From the NCBI RefSeq assembly GCF_002865585.1, contig NZ_CP025581.1, positions 3,038,001-3,102,000 of the forward strand: a stretch of DNA of 64,000 nt. Reading direction: 5' to 3'. This DNA comes from Nocardioides houyundeii. Lineage in GTDB: Bacteria; Actinomycetota; Actinomycetes; Propionibacteriales; Nocardioidaceae. Every line of letters starts with the position of its first letter. Within the stretch, counting starts at the first letter, position 1. Below the pieces are notes generated by a model that saw only the letters and a program-made list of their open reading frames with translations, did no database searches and was not told the origin of the DNA. Below, one piece after another: positions 1-8,148 of the stretch. The position numbers were made by a program, and so were the translations under genes.

Positions 1-1
1 G

Positions 2-976
2 GGCAACGTGCAGGTCGACGTGATCGGCCGCAGCAACCAGGGGCGGGAGATCTACTCCGCCCGGGTCGGCACCGGCGACACCGTGATGCTCGTGCAGTCC
101 CAGATCCACGGCAACGAGAACCACGGCACCGAGGCCCTGCTCAACATGCTGCAGCAGCTGGGCGGCAACAGCCCGGCCGCACAGGCCACCCGCGAAGGGA
201 TCACGATCGTCGCGATCCCCCGACTCAACGTCGACGGGGGCGAGCACCAGCACCGGCAGAACGACCAGAGCTGGGCTCAGACGGTGGCTCGGTTCCCGCA
301 GCTTGCCGGCTCGGCGCCCGCGTGGAACTACAACGCCGGGGTGCCCGGCTTCGACACCAACCGCGACTTCAACCCCGACCTGGACTACGTGCCCCAGCCC
401 GCCGATCTCCCCGGCAACAGCGGGTCGGTCGGCTGGTACCTGACGCCGGAGGCACAGACCGTCCGTGAGGTCTACCGCGACCTGGAGCAGGAGTTCGGCA
501 CGGTCGACTACTTCGTCGACCTGCACAACCAGGGCCCGTGCTACCTCGTCGAGGGCACCAACCGTCTCTCCACTCTGTCGATCTCGGGGCGGTTCATCGC
601 CGACCCGGCCGAGCACGGCACCTGGCCCGAGTTCGACTACGACGCCTCGCGGCGCGCCAACGTCGCCATCTACGACGCCCTGAAGAACCGCGCCGGCAAC
701 GGCTCGGGATTCGGCGACGTCACCCTCTACCCGCAGGACACCGACCTGCCCGGCACCGCGCTGGGCTCCTTCGCCCTGCGAGGCAGCGCCACCGTTCTCT
801 TCGAGAGCAGCTCCCAGACGCAGTCCACCGGGCTGAAGGGCAACGGGATGCTGACCAAGCAGATCGAGATCGGGCTGCAGGGGCTGATCGACTCGATCGT
901 CGACGGGTCCGTCGACTCGCTCAACCCGAACGCGTACGAGGCCATCCCCAACCGGATGCCGGTGCCGCGCAGCTGA
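2..976 (+). CDS. M14-family zinc carboxypeptidase, 5' end outside the window
   Basis: Zinc metallocarboxypeptidase that should remove C-terminal residues from peptides; the family is often secreted. The M14 signature is visible: an HGNE motif (His at 107-109, Glu at 116-118) supplies two zinc ligands, a third His lies at 524-526 in a VDLHNQ context, and the probable catalytic Glu is at 803-805 in FESSS. The frame is open to the left edge, and a GRSNQGREI start-of-domain motif comes only a few codons after the first GTG (8). The real start and any signal peptide are therefore upstream, and the GTG is probably internal. A strong hairpin follows the stop. The substrate cannot be read from the sequence. 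Confidence 0.82.
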   Translation, partial: GNVQVDVIGRSNQGREIYSARVGTGDTVMLVQSQIHGNENHGTEALLNMLQQLGGNSPAAQATREGITIVAIPRLNVDGGEHQHRQNDQSWAQTVARFPQLAGSAPAWNYNAGVPGFDTNRDFNPDLDYVPQPADLPGNSGSVGWYLTPEAQTVREVYRDLEQEFGTVDYFVDLHNQGPCYLVEGTNRLSTLSISGRFIADPAEHGTWPEFDYDASRRANVAIYDALKNRAGNGSGFGDVTLYPQDTDLPGTALGSFALRGSATVLFESSSQTQSTGLKGNGMLTKQIEIGLQGLIDSIVDGSVDSLNPNAYEAIPNRMPVPRS

Positions 977-984
977 GGCACTGA

Positions 985-1536
985 TCCGCGGAGGTACGCC
1001 GCTCGCCGGCGTACCTCCGTATCGGGGACAGCTGGGCGACTTCGGACCGGACCCTGCACCCGTCGCTGGGCCCGCTGGCGGACTGGTGGCGGACGGGCAG
1101 AGTCGCCGCCGTGCACGCGGCCGGCCTGCCGGCCCGCAACCGGTCCCACTTCGCCGCGATGGAGGAGGTCGAGGACGCCGACCCGACGTCGTCGCTGCGT
1201 GTGGACTGGCTCAACCGCCTCGCGGATCTCGGCCCACACCTGGACCGCACGACCGTCGTGGTGCTGAGCGAGTTCGGCCGTCGGACGGAGGAGAACAGCA
1301 GCATGGGGCTCGACCACGGCTACGGCAACGCCATGCTGCTGGCCGGAGCCTGCGTCGTCGGCGGGCGGGTGCACGGCACCTGGCCGGGGCTGACTCTGGG
1401 CAGCGACGCCGACCTGCTCGTCACCACCGACTATCGCGATGTCCTGGCCGAGGTCGTCGCGACCAGGTTCGGCGTGTCCGCCGCTCGGGTGTTCCCAGGC
1501 TCTTCCCCCGCACGTGTCGGCGCGATGCGAGCCTGA
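985..1536 (+). pseudogene. Remnant of a DUF1501-family gene
   Basis: An open frame with good third-position GC runs from about 1021 to the stop at 1534-1536. It carries stretches typical of DUF1501 (sulfatase-like) proteins: LHPSLGPLADWWRTGR, NRSHFAAM, SEFGRR, GLDHGYGNAML and TTDYRDVLAEV. The full family is over 350 residues; here the N-terminal third is missing and the central part is shortened between the NRSHFAAM and SEFGRR blocks. The only in-frame start candidates are internal GTGs such as 1111. I read this as a decayed gene with a deletion just before 1021. A short expressed protein from GTG 1111 (141 residues) is formally possible but would lack the fold core. Confidence 0.7.
989..1019 (+). 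terminator. Hairpin after the M14 peptidase gene
   Basis: Perfect 13-bp inverted repeat (989-1001 with 1007-1019) and a 5-nt loop, 12 nt after the peptidase stop. No T run follows, so it is a GC-type terminator candidate. The DUF1501 remnant frame runs through its right arm, so the hairpin may also mark a deletion boundary. Confidence 0.6.
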
Positions 1537-1555
1537 CGAACGGGCGCGGGTCCGG

Positions 1556-2419
1556 TCAGCAGGGGCGCCAGGTCTTGCCGCCCGGCGCATAGCAACGGGG
1601 GCCGTTGTAGACCGGATAGCTGGGCGACTTCGTGACCGGAGACTTCTGCGTCGGCTTGGGCTTCGGCTTGCGTTGCTCCGCCCGGGCCGTGCGCCACGCA
1701 CGGGTCTTGGCGGTCCGCACGGTTGCGATCGCTCTCGCCAGCGGCTTGCGGGCGGCGCGGATCCACGTGCGCAACGTCGGACCGGGCAGGCCGTACCTCG
1801 CGGCCCTGATCTTGTTCAGCGCCGCCTTGGTGGCGGCGAGACTCGCGATCACCGCGGCGTACTGGGTCTTGGTCTGAGCAGGCATCGCGCGGGCCTGCGC
1901 CACCTTGGACCGCACCTCGTCGAGGTGGCCCGCCGGCGTGCAGCCGAGTCGCGGGTCGAAGAAGCCGACTCGATCCCGAACCGCGGCCTTGCTTGCCCGC
2001 ACCACCGCCGGGTAGTGCGCCCGGTTGGGAGCGATGTTCACCGGGACGCCCAGGCCGTTTCTCGCCAGCGCCACCGACAAGGACTTTCCCGACTTCCCAC
2101 GCACGACCGCGAGGACCCGTCCGTACGGATCGAAGAGGCCCTTGTCGTAGGTGAGGGCCGGACTGGTGCCGGGACGAAGCTCCCGCTTGGTGAACGCGGT
2201 CGCCTCAGCGCTCAAGCAGGTGCCCACCTCCGGGGTGTCGACGTTCAGGAAGCGGATACGTCCCTCCGCACCGTCCTCCCACGTGCCGGCCACGGTGTCC
2301 CCGTCCACGACCCGATCGACGGTGAACCGTCCTTCGCCCGGGGCCGCATGAGCCACGCCCTGCACGCTCATGACCACCACTGCCAGCGCCACGATCGCGC
2401 TGATTCTGCTTAATCGCAC
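1556..2419 (-). CDS. Secreted thermonuclease-like (SNase) protein
   Basis: Extracellular nuclease of the staphylococcal nuclease fold, 287 residues. A signal peptide covers about residues 1-25, ending in AHA. The TNase domain follows: VVDGDT near 37-42, then equivalents of the three catalytic residues at Arg56 (GRIRFLNVD), Glu64 (DTPE) and Arg101 (DPYGR). After about residue 150 comes a Lys/Arg/Ala-rich stretch and a Pro/Lys linker, ending in a short Cys-containing tail. The basic tail may hold nucleic acid or the wall; that is inference. It sits among gene remnants but looks intact. Likely role: scavenging DNA or RNA outside the cell. Confidence 0.85.
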   Translation of the reverse strand: MRLSRISAIVALAVVVMSVQGVAHAAPGEGRFTVDRVVDGDTVAGTWEDGAEGRIRFLNVDTPEVGTCLSAEATAFTKRELRPGTSPALTYDKGLFDPYGRVLAVVRGKSGKSLSVALARNGLGVPVNIAPNRAHYPAVVRASKAAVRDRVGFFDPRLGCTPAGHLDEVRSKVAQARAMPAQTKTQYAAVIASLAATKAALNKIRAARYGLPGPTLRTWIRAARKPLARAIATVRTAKTRAWRTARAEQRKPKPKPTQKSPVTKSPSYPVYNGPRCYAPGGKTWRPC

Positions 2420-2467
2420 AGAGTTCTCCTCGTCCTACGGATGAGCTCGCACGGTACGTCGACCTGT

Positions 2468-2707
2468 CTAGACCACGCAGACGAACGGAGTCGATGTGGG
2501 GAGGGTCACGAGAGCAAGGGCCGCGCCTGGCTGGTAGCGGGCTCCGACGGGGGCGTCATGGCTGAGGCATGAGCGAAGCTCATCGCAAGGCCCTTGCACG
2601 ACCGCGGTCCTGATCACGGCGTACTGCTCGTCGGTCAGCTCGCCAACCACGTGCGCGACCTCCACCTGCGCGAAGCTCTCGGCGGGATCGTCGAAGACGC
2701 CCTCCAT
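2468..2707 (-). CDS. Small hypothetical protein, second part of the TGA-interrupted frame
   Basis: In phase with the 38-codon frame upstream. From the TGA the frame continues through LSRFEIIQVK to an ATG at 2707-2705 and on to the stop at 2468-2470, 79 residues from that ATG. The first two thirds have the codon bias of the neighbours (VEVAHVVGELTDEQYAVIR); the last 25 or so codons are less biased. It could be made by reinitiation at the ATG, by stop-codon readthrough, or not at all if the TGA is a nonsense mutation. Function unknown. Confidence 0.4.
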   Translation of the reverse strand: MEGVFDDPAESFAQVEVAHVVGELTDEQYAVIRTAVVQGPCDELRSCLSHDAPVGARYQPGAALALVTLPTSTPFVCVV

Positions 2708-2737
2708 CTTGACCTGGATGATCTCGAAGCGGGACAG

Positions 2738-2854
2738 TCACTCGGCGGCGACGCCGGGGACCGTGGAGACGAGCCACGCGATCAGCGGGGCCACCTCCTC
2801 GACCTCCACCTCGCCGTCGTTGACCTGTTGCAGCAACCTGTTCAGCTCGCTCAT
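2738..2854 (-). CDS. Small acidic protein, first part of a frame interrupted by TGA
   Basis: A 38-codon frame starts at ATG 2854-2852, just after a very good ribosome binding site (GGAGGAGGACT). It encodes an acidic peptide (MSELNRLLQQ, then a DGEVEVEEV stretch) and stops at TGA 2740-2738. The same reading frame stays open after the stop down to 2468, with coding-like codon use until about 2590. The two halves probably derive from one gene of about 128 codons. No family recognised. Confidence 0.5.
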   Translation of the reverse strand: MSELNRLLQQVNDGEVEVEEVAPLIAWLVSTVPGVAAE

Positions 2855-3182
2855 AGTCCTCCTCCCACCGGGCTAGACCGGGACAGACTGTGAACGGCCA
2901 AGAGTCCGGTGGGCTACGGGGTGGTGCGAAGTGGCACTCGTACGGAGTAGGTGTCGGGGTCGTTCCCGTCGACCTTCGACCTTCGGTTGCCAGACGGGTG
3001 ACCTAGGACCTGAGGCGGCTCTCAAACGCGTCCACCCGGGTCTCGATCTGCACGACGGTCCACTCCTGTCTCGACCAGCCGCGTCCCGCGAGGTACGGGA
3101 CGGTAACGGCGGTACACGCGCCAGCCGCCGGAGCTCGGGCGACACTCACCCTAGGGACTTCGGCGGAGCGAGGCCCGCGCTG
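2855..3182. other. 328-bp stretch without a recognisable gene
   Basis: Short open frames exist on both strands, but none has a ribosome binding site, consistent codon bias or a recognisable domain. The right part probably holds the promoter of the small minus-strand gene at 2854. Confidence 0.5.
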
Positions 3183-3401
3183 TCAGTCGCCGATACCGAG
3201 CCGCTTCGCCACGTCGTGCCCGCCCACGCGGCGGACGGTCTCGGGATCGCCGACCACGACGAGGACGTCGGTGGCCCGGGACATCCCGACGTACAGCCGC
3301 TTCTTCGCCCGATCGCGCGTGCCGTCCTCGTTGAGGCAGAGGACGACCGCGCGGCGCTGCAGCCTTAGAGGAACGGAACGGCATCGGCAAGTCAGCGTCA
3401 T
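3183..3401 (-). pseudogene. C-terminal remnant of a UvrD-like helicase
   Basis: The last 60 or so codons before the stop at 3183-3185 encode a typical end of a superfamily 1 helicase: VVLCLNEDG, then KKRLYVGMSRATD (the conserved motif near the C-terminus of UvrD/PcrA-like enzymes) and a VVVGDPE strand. The motor domains with the Walker motifs are absent. Upstream on the same strand, within about 55 nt, lies the end of another broken gene, so the front of the helicase has been deleted. Not expected to be functional. Confidence 0.6.
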
Positions 3402-3455
3402 GCACCTGTGCCTGTAGGAAGGACCGTCGTGGTCGTACTGAGAACAACGTGAGCG

Positions 3456-4056
3456 TTAATAGCCGAAGATGTGGACGGCACGCACATTGGTGGCATTGGC
3501 GTCCATGAGAAGGTTCCCAAGCGCTTCACGACAGCGCTGTACTCCCGCTTGGGTGTCATACGGTGGTTGTGCTTGAGCGCCTGCGGAACCATCAGGAACA
3601 GGAAGTCCGCGTGGCGGCACAGATGACACTTCCACATGTCCAACAGGTCCATGTTGTTCGTGGTGGTCTTCCCCCGTTCGACCTCGAGGAGGACGCCGCT
3701 CTTGCCCACAGCGCGGTAGTAGTCGGGGCGGAGCTTGTTCTCGTACTCCAAGAACAGGCCCTTAGCCTCGCTCGTGAAGCCCAGTTCCAGGGCGTAGGGC
3801 AGGAACGTTGCCTGCACCTCGGCGCTGGAGATGCCGGGCATGTTCGCCCTCGCCAGCAACTCCCGGGCAGGGCGGGTATTGAGGTGGGCGAGAAGCTGGT
3901 CACTCAGTTCCTCGACTGCGCGGACTCCTCGGTGTCGGCCCACTTGTCGAGTGCGTAGATCGTGCGTTTGGTCCCAGTGTCCACGGCGCAAGCTTCGGAC
4001 GGTCCCGAGTCCTTGTCAGATGATTCTTCTAATTGATCGTCACCGACTCGAAGCAT
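3456..4056 (-). pseudogene. Frameshifted gene with a restriction-endonuclease-like region
   Basis: Three overlapping frames on the minus strand join into one protein of about 200 residues. Frame 1 starts at ATG 4056-4054 and reads to ALDKWADTEE, stopping at 3904. Frame 2 picks up near 3920 with VRAVEELSDQLLAHL and runs through LFLEYENKLRPDYY and LLEVERGKTTTNNMDLLD. Near 3505 the frame must change again to reach NATNVRAVHIFGY and the TAA at 3456-3458. The D-x(n)-E-x-E pattern (PDYY, then LEVERGK) resembles a PD-(D/E)XK nuclease core, but I cannot name the family with certainty. Third positions are more AT-rich than in the flanks, which suggests transfer. Single-base indels near 3920 and 3505 would restore it. 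Confidence 0.55.
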
Positions 4057-4159
4057 GAGCGACACCCGCCGTATGGGGTGGCTGGTGGATTACTTCGAAC
4101 TCTTGGCATCAAGACGCACGGGGGTGCCAACATGAGTCAGCGCCCGAACCGGAAGACGA

Positions 4160-4197
4160 CGAAGTGCCCCAAGGAATGAATTCCTTGGGGCACTTCG
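4160..4197 (-). terminator. Very strong hairpin downstream of nrdJ
   Basis: Perfect 18-bp inverted repeat (4160-4177 with 4180-4197) separated by only 2 nt, 16 nt past the nrdJ stop. No T run on either side. It is the end of the nrdR-nrdJ transcript and may also shield nrdJ from antisense transcription coming from the left. Confidence 0.75.
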
Positions 4198-4212
4198 ACG
4201 TTCTACTCAGGA

Positions 4213-7074
4213 TCAGCTGCAGCCGCTGGTGCTTCCGCACCCTTCGCACACGTAGCACGACCCAGCCGGACGCATCTTGGTCCCACAGGTCATGCACAGC
4301 GGGCTGTCGACCGCCGTACCGGTGAGCTTCTCGAAGAGCTCAGCGGAGGTGCGCGCCTCACCCGTGGTGATCTTGGCCGGCACCTCGCGGGCCTCGGCAC
4401 CGTGGGTGTCCTTGGTCTCGACCTCCTCGAGGTTGAAGGTGTCGGTGTCGGACTTGAGCGCCTCTGCCTCGCTGATCTCGACGATCGGCTCGTAGGAGCC
4501 GGTCTCCAGGTGGCGCTGGCGCTCCTCGGCGGAGTAGATCCCCAGCATCGACCGCTCCTCGAAGGACATGTAGTCCAGGGCGAGACGACGGAAGATGTAG
4601 TCCATGATCGACTGGGACATCCGCACGTCGGGGTCGTCGGTGAGGCCGGCGGGCTCGAAGCGCAGGTTGGTGAACTTCGAGACGTAGGTCTCCAGCGGGA
4701 CGCCGTACTGCAGGCCGATGGACACCGCGATCGAGAAGGCGTCCATCACGCCGGCCAGGGTCGAGCCCTGCTTGCCCAGCTTGAGGAAGACCTCACCGAG
4801 CTCGCCGTCGTCGTGCGCACCGGAGGTCATGTAGCCCTCGGCGCCACCGACGGTGAACGACGTGGTCCGGGAGACGCGCGACTTGGGCAGGCGCTTGCGC
4901 GTCGGGGCGTAGACGACCTTCTCGATGACCTTGGCCTCGACGGGCTCGGCCGCCGAGGAGGCCTTGTTGGAGTCCGTGCCCTTGTTCTCGCCCTTGCCGC
5001 CGGAGAGCGGCTGGCCGACCTTGCAGTTGTCGCGGTAGACCGCGGTCGCCTTGAGGCCGAGCTTCCACGACTGCAGGTAGATGTCCTCGATCTCCTCGAC
5101 CGTGGCGCTCTCCGGCAGGTTCACCGTCTTGGAGATGGCACCGGAGAGGAACGGCTGGCAGGCAGCCATCATCCGCACGTGACCCATCGGGGCCAGCGCC
5201 CGCGCACCCATCGCGGTGTCGTAGATCTCGTAGTGCGCGTTCTTCAGCCCGGGAGCATCGATCACGTGACCGTGCTCGGCGATGTAGGCGACGATCGCCT
5301 CGATCTGCTCGGGCTGGTAGCCCAGCTTCTTCAGCGATCGCGGAACCGTCTGGTTGACGATCTGCATCGAGCCGCCGCCGACGAGCTTCTTGAACTTCAC
5401 CAGGGAGAAGTCGGGCTCGATGCCGGTGGTGTCGCAGTCCATCATGAAGCCGATGGTGCCGGTCGGCGCGAGCACCGAGGCCTGCGCGTTGCGGAAGCCG
5501 TTCTTCTCACCGAGCTTGATGACCTCGGCCCACGCCTTGGTGGCGACCTTGTGGACGCGGCCGTCCTCGGTGTGCAGCACGCGGACCTGGTCGTTGGCGG
5601 CCTGGTGCTTGCGCATGACCCGCTTGTGGGCGTCGGCGTTGCGCTCGTAGCCGGCGTACGGACCGACGATCGAGGCGAGCTGCGCCGAGCGCTTGTACGA
5701 CGTACCGGTCATCAGGCTGGTGATGGCGGCGGCCATCGAGCGGCCACCGTCGGAGTCGTAGCCCAGGCCCATCGCCATCAGCAGCGCGCCGAGGTTGGCG
5801 TAGCCGATGCCGAGCTGGCGGTAGTCGCGGGTGGTCTTGCCGATCGGCTCGGTCGGGAAGTCGGCGAAGCAGATGGAGATGTCCATCGCGGTGATGATGA
5901 ACTCCACCGCCTTCGCGAACAGCTCGGCGTCGAAGGTGTCGTCGTCCTTGAGGAACTTCAGCAGGTTCAGCGACGCCAGGTTGCACGAGGAGTTGTCCAG
6001 CGACATGTACTCCGAGCACGGGTTGGACGCGGTGATCCGCCCGGTCTCGGGGTTGGTGTGCCAGTCGTTGATGGTGTCGTCGTACTGCAGACCCGGGTCG
6101 GCGCACTCCCAGGCGGCCGTGGAGATCTTGGTGAACAGCTCACGAGCGTCGACGGTCTCGATGACCTCGCCGGTGCTGCGCGAGCGCAGGCCGAACTCGG
6201 TGCCGTTCTCGACCGCGTTCATGAACTCGTCGGTGACCCGGACGGAGTTGTTGGCGTTCTGGTACTGCACGGAGGTGATGTCCTTGCCGCCCAGGTCCAT
6301 GTCGTAGCCGGCGTCGCGCAGGGCGCGGATCTTGTTCTCCTCGCGCGCCTTGGTCTCGACGAACTCCTCGATGTCGGGGTGGTCCACGTCGAGCACGACC
6401 ATCTTGGCCGCGCGCCGGGTAGCGCCACCGGACTTGATGGTGCCGGCGGAGGCGTCAGCGCCGCGCATGAAGGAGACGGGGCCCGACGCGGTACCACCGG
6501 AGGAGAGCAGCTCCTTGGAGGAGCGGATGCGGGAGAGGTTGAGGCCGGCGCCGGAGCCGCCCTTGAAGATGAACCCCTCCTCCTTGTACCAGTTGAGGAT
6601 CGAGTCCATGGAGTCATCGACGCTGAGGATGAAGCACGCCGAGACCTGCTGCGGGGAGGGGGTGCCGACGTTGAACCAGACCGGGGAGTTGAACGAGAAG
6701 TACTGGTTGACCAGGAGCCAGGTGAGCTCCTCCTCGAAGACCTGCGCATCGGCGGTCGTCGCGAAGTAGCCGTTGTCGATCCCGGCCTTGGTGTAGGTCT
6801 TCACCACGCGGTCGACGAGCTGCTTGAGGCTCCACTCGCGCACGTCGGTGCCGACGGCGCCGCGGAAGTACTTGGTGGTGACGATCGTGGAGGCGTTCAC
6901 GCTCCAGAAGTCGGGGAACTCCACGCCGCGCTGCTCGAAGACGGTGTCGCCCGTCTTCCAGTTGGTCTGGACGACGTCGCGCCGCTCCCAGGTGATGGCG
7001 TCGTAGGGGTGGGTGCCTTCGGTGCTGAAGACGCGTTGCATCTTCAGACCACCCTTGTTCACCGTCTCGGTCAT
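4213..7074 (-). CDS. nrdJ: Vitamin B12-dependent (class II) ribonucleotide reductase
   Basis: Reduces ribonucleotides to deoxyribonucleotides with adenosylcobalamin as radical source, with or without oxygen. The protein is 953 residues, the usual size for the long actinobacterial form. An early Cys-containing stretch (QVSACFILSVDDSMDS) and the conserved NPCSEYMSLDNSSCNL block near residue 350 carry active-site cysteines. A GGSGAGLNLSRIR loop lies near residue 180. The C-terminus ends in a CxxC...CxxC zinc-binding tail (CMTCGTKM, CYVCEGCG) that relays reducing power. It lies 94 nt downstream of nrdR on the same strand, the actinobacterial nrdRJ arrangement, so it should be repressed by NrdR through the boxes at 7785-7831. 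The start ATG at 7074 gives the expected N-terminus. Confidence 0.97.
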   Translation of the reverse strand: MTETVNKGGLKMQRVFSTEGTHPYDAITWERRDVVQTNWKTGDTVFEQRGVEFPDFWSVNASTIVTTKYFRGAVGTDVREWSLKQLVDRVVKTYTKAGIDNGYFATTADAQVFEEELTWLLVNQYFSFNSPVWFNVGTPSPQQVSACFILSVDDSMDSILNWYKEEGFIFKGGSGAGLNLSRIRSSKELLSSGGTASGPVSFMRGADASAGTIKSGGATRRAAKMVVLDVDHPDIEEFVETKAREENKIRALRDAGYDMDLGGKDITSVQYQNANNSVRVTDEFMNAVENGTEFGLRSRSTGEVIETVDARELFTKISTAAWECADPGLQYDDTINDWHTNPETGRITASNPCSEYMSLDNSSCNLASLNLLKFLKDDDTFDAELFAKAVEFIITAMDISICFADFPTEPIGKTTRDYRQLGIGYANLGALLMAMGLGYDSDGGRSMAAAITSLMTGTSYKRSAQLASIVGPYAGYERNADAHKRVMRKHQAANDQVRVLHTEDGRVHKVATKAWAEVIKLGEKNGFRNAQASVLAPTGTIGFMMDCDTTGIEPDFSLVKFKKLVGGGSMQIVNQTVPRSLKKLGYQPEQIEAIVAYIAEHGHVIDAPGLKNAHYEIYDTAMGARALAPMGHVRMMAACQPFLSGAISKTVNLPESATVEEIEDIYLQSWKLGLKATAVYRDNCKVGQPLSGGKGENKGTDSNKASSAAEPVEAKVIEKVVYAPTRKRLPKSRVSRTTSFTVGGAEGYMTSGAHDDGELGEVFLKLGKQGSTLAGVMDAFSIAVSIGLQYGVPLETYVSKFTNLRFEPAGLTDDPDVRMSQSIMDYIFRRLALDYMSFEERSMLGIYSAEERQRHLETGSYEPIVEISEAEALKSDTDTFNLEEVETKDTHGAEAREVPAKITTGEARTSAELFEKLTGTAVDSPLCMTCGTKMRPAGSCYVCEGCGSTSGCS

Positions 7075-7168
7075 GAATTCTCCTCAGTCACTGCTGCGTC
7101 GTTGCATCGGTCTCTGCTGTGGTGCGCCCGGCACGCCGCTTCCCCACGACGTGCCGGGCAGTATCTGG

Positions 7169-7642
7169 TCAGCCCGTGGGCTGAGGTGCGGTGGCTGAGC
7201 GCTCTGCGCGCAGCCACTCGATCTCGTTGGCGAAGTCCTCTGCGCTCTCGAAGGCGCGGTAGACGGAGGCGAACCGCAGGTACGCCACCTCGTCCAGCTC
7301 GCGGAGCGGGCTCAGGATCGCGAGCCCGACCTCGTGGGCGGGCACCTCGGCGTACCCCTCGCTGCGCAGTGCGTCCTCGACCGCCTGCCCCAGGCAGGCG
7401 AGCTGGTCCTCGGTGACGGGCCGGCCCTTGCAGGCCTTGCGCACACCCTGGATCGCCTTCTCCCGGGTGAAGGGTTCGGTGGCACCAGAACGCTTGAGCA
7501 CCATCAGCTGCATGAGCTCGACGGTGCTGAAGCGCTTGCCGCACTCCTGGCAGGTACGACGGCGGCGGATCTGACCACCGTCGTCGGAGACGCGGGAGTC
7601 GAGCACCCGGGTGTCGGTGTGACGGCAGTAGGGGCAGTGCAT
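7169..7642 (-). CDS. nrdR: Transcriptional repressor NrdR
   Basis: Zn-ribbon/ATP-cone repressor of ribonucleotide reductase genes; binds ATP or dATP and NrdR boxes. The protein is 157 residues from ATG 7642, the family length. The zinc ribbon has Cys3, Cys6, Cys31 and Cys34 (MHCPYC, CQECG), followed by the RRRRT stretch. The ATP cone begins near residue 45 ([15 protein letters not shown]). The frame is open further upstream, but MHCPYC is the invariant family start. First gene of the nrdR-nrdJ operon; two NrdR boxes lie 143-190 nt upstream of its start, which implies autoregulation. Confidence 0.97.
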   Translation of the reverse strand: MHCPYCRHTDTRVLDSRVSDDGGQIRRRRTCQECGKRFSTVELMQLMVLKRSGATEPFTREKAIQGVRKACKGRPVTEDQLACLGQAVEDALRSEGYAEVPAHEVGLAILSPLRELDEVAYLRFASVYRAFESAEDFANEIEWLRAERSATAPQPTG

Positions 7643-7717
7643 GTCGGGTGTCTCCTCTCGGCCCGGTGTGGCGTCATCCGGGCACAGCAGTAAAACCCTG
7701 CTCTCAGGGTTAACGCC

Positions 7718-7747
7718 TGTGGATGACGGCCTGTTTCCTGTGGATGA
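7718..7747 (-). promoter_or_regulatory. Pair of DnaA-box-like sites upstream of nrdR
   Basis: TGTGGATGA occurs at 7718-7726 and again at 7739-7747, a 21-bp direct spacing (two helical turns). On the other strand this reads TCATCCACA, one base away from the classical DnaA box TTATCCACA. A third relative, TGTGGACTA, lies at 7782-7790 and overlaps the left NrdR box. DnaA is known to control nrdAB in E. coli; a similar role here is inference. Confidence 0.4.
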
Positions 7748-7784
7748 AACTGTCTGTGCTGTGGGCGAACCACCCGGTCCCTGT

Positions 7785-7831
7785 GGACTAGATGTGGAGA
7801 ACCACAACGGTGTAACTACTAGATGTAGTGG
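7785..7831 (-). promoter_or_regulatory. Tandem NrdR boxes of the nrdR-nrdJ operon
   Basis: On the minus strand 7831-7816 reads CCACTACATCTAGTAG and 7800-7785 reads TCTCCACATCTAGTCC. Both fit the 16-bp NrdR box pattern aCaCwAtATaTwGtgt at its conserved core. The cores are exactly 31 bp apart, close to three helical turns, as expected for paired NrdR sites. They sit upstream of nrdR in a 500-bp intergenic region. Confidence 0.82.
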
Positions 7832-8148
7832 TAACCGTACGTCCCTGGCACAACGCTTGGCAAGCGGAACCGCCTTTCTGGGGCCACGGGTTTCCGACGC
7901 CCGAGCGCCTTCTGACAAACGTGCAGGTCAGACCCAATATCGGGTAGGAAAATCGGTCTGGACCGCGCCGGGCAACAGGTACCGACCTCGCTGGCCGGGC
8001 CTGACACAATGGCCGGCGTGGCGACGGGCAAGCGGGCAGGATCGAGACGGGCAACACCTTCCTCGACGCGTTCTGCCTCGTCCATCGACCCGAAGGTCGT
8101 GGGGTACGCCGGGGGATCACCGCCTGCGTCGTCGCGTGGGGGTACCTG

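Noticed and set aside
2738..2740. Selenocysteine at the in-frame TGA
   Set aside because: No bacterial SECIS-like hairpin is visible just downstream and the protein resembles no selenoprotein.
4402..7416. Open frame of about 1,000 codons on the plus strand opposite nrdJ
   Set aside because: It mirrors nrdJ, whose motifs are unmistakable; the plus frame gives a His/Arg/Gly-rich sequence without domain, a normal by-product of high GC.
7643..8004. Cobalamin riboswitch for the B12-dependent reductase
   Set aside because: No B12-box-like core found; control is better explained by NrdR boxes.
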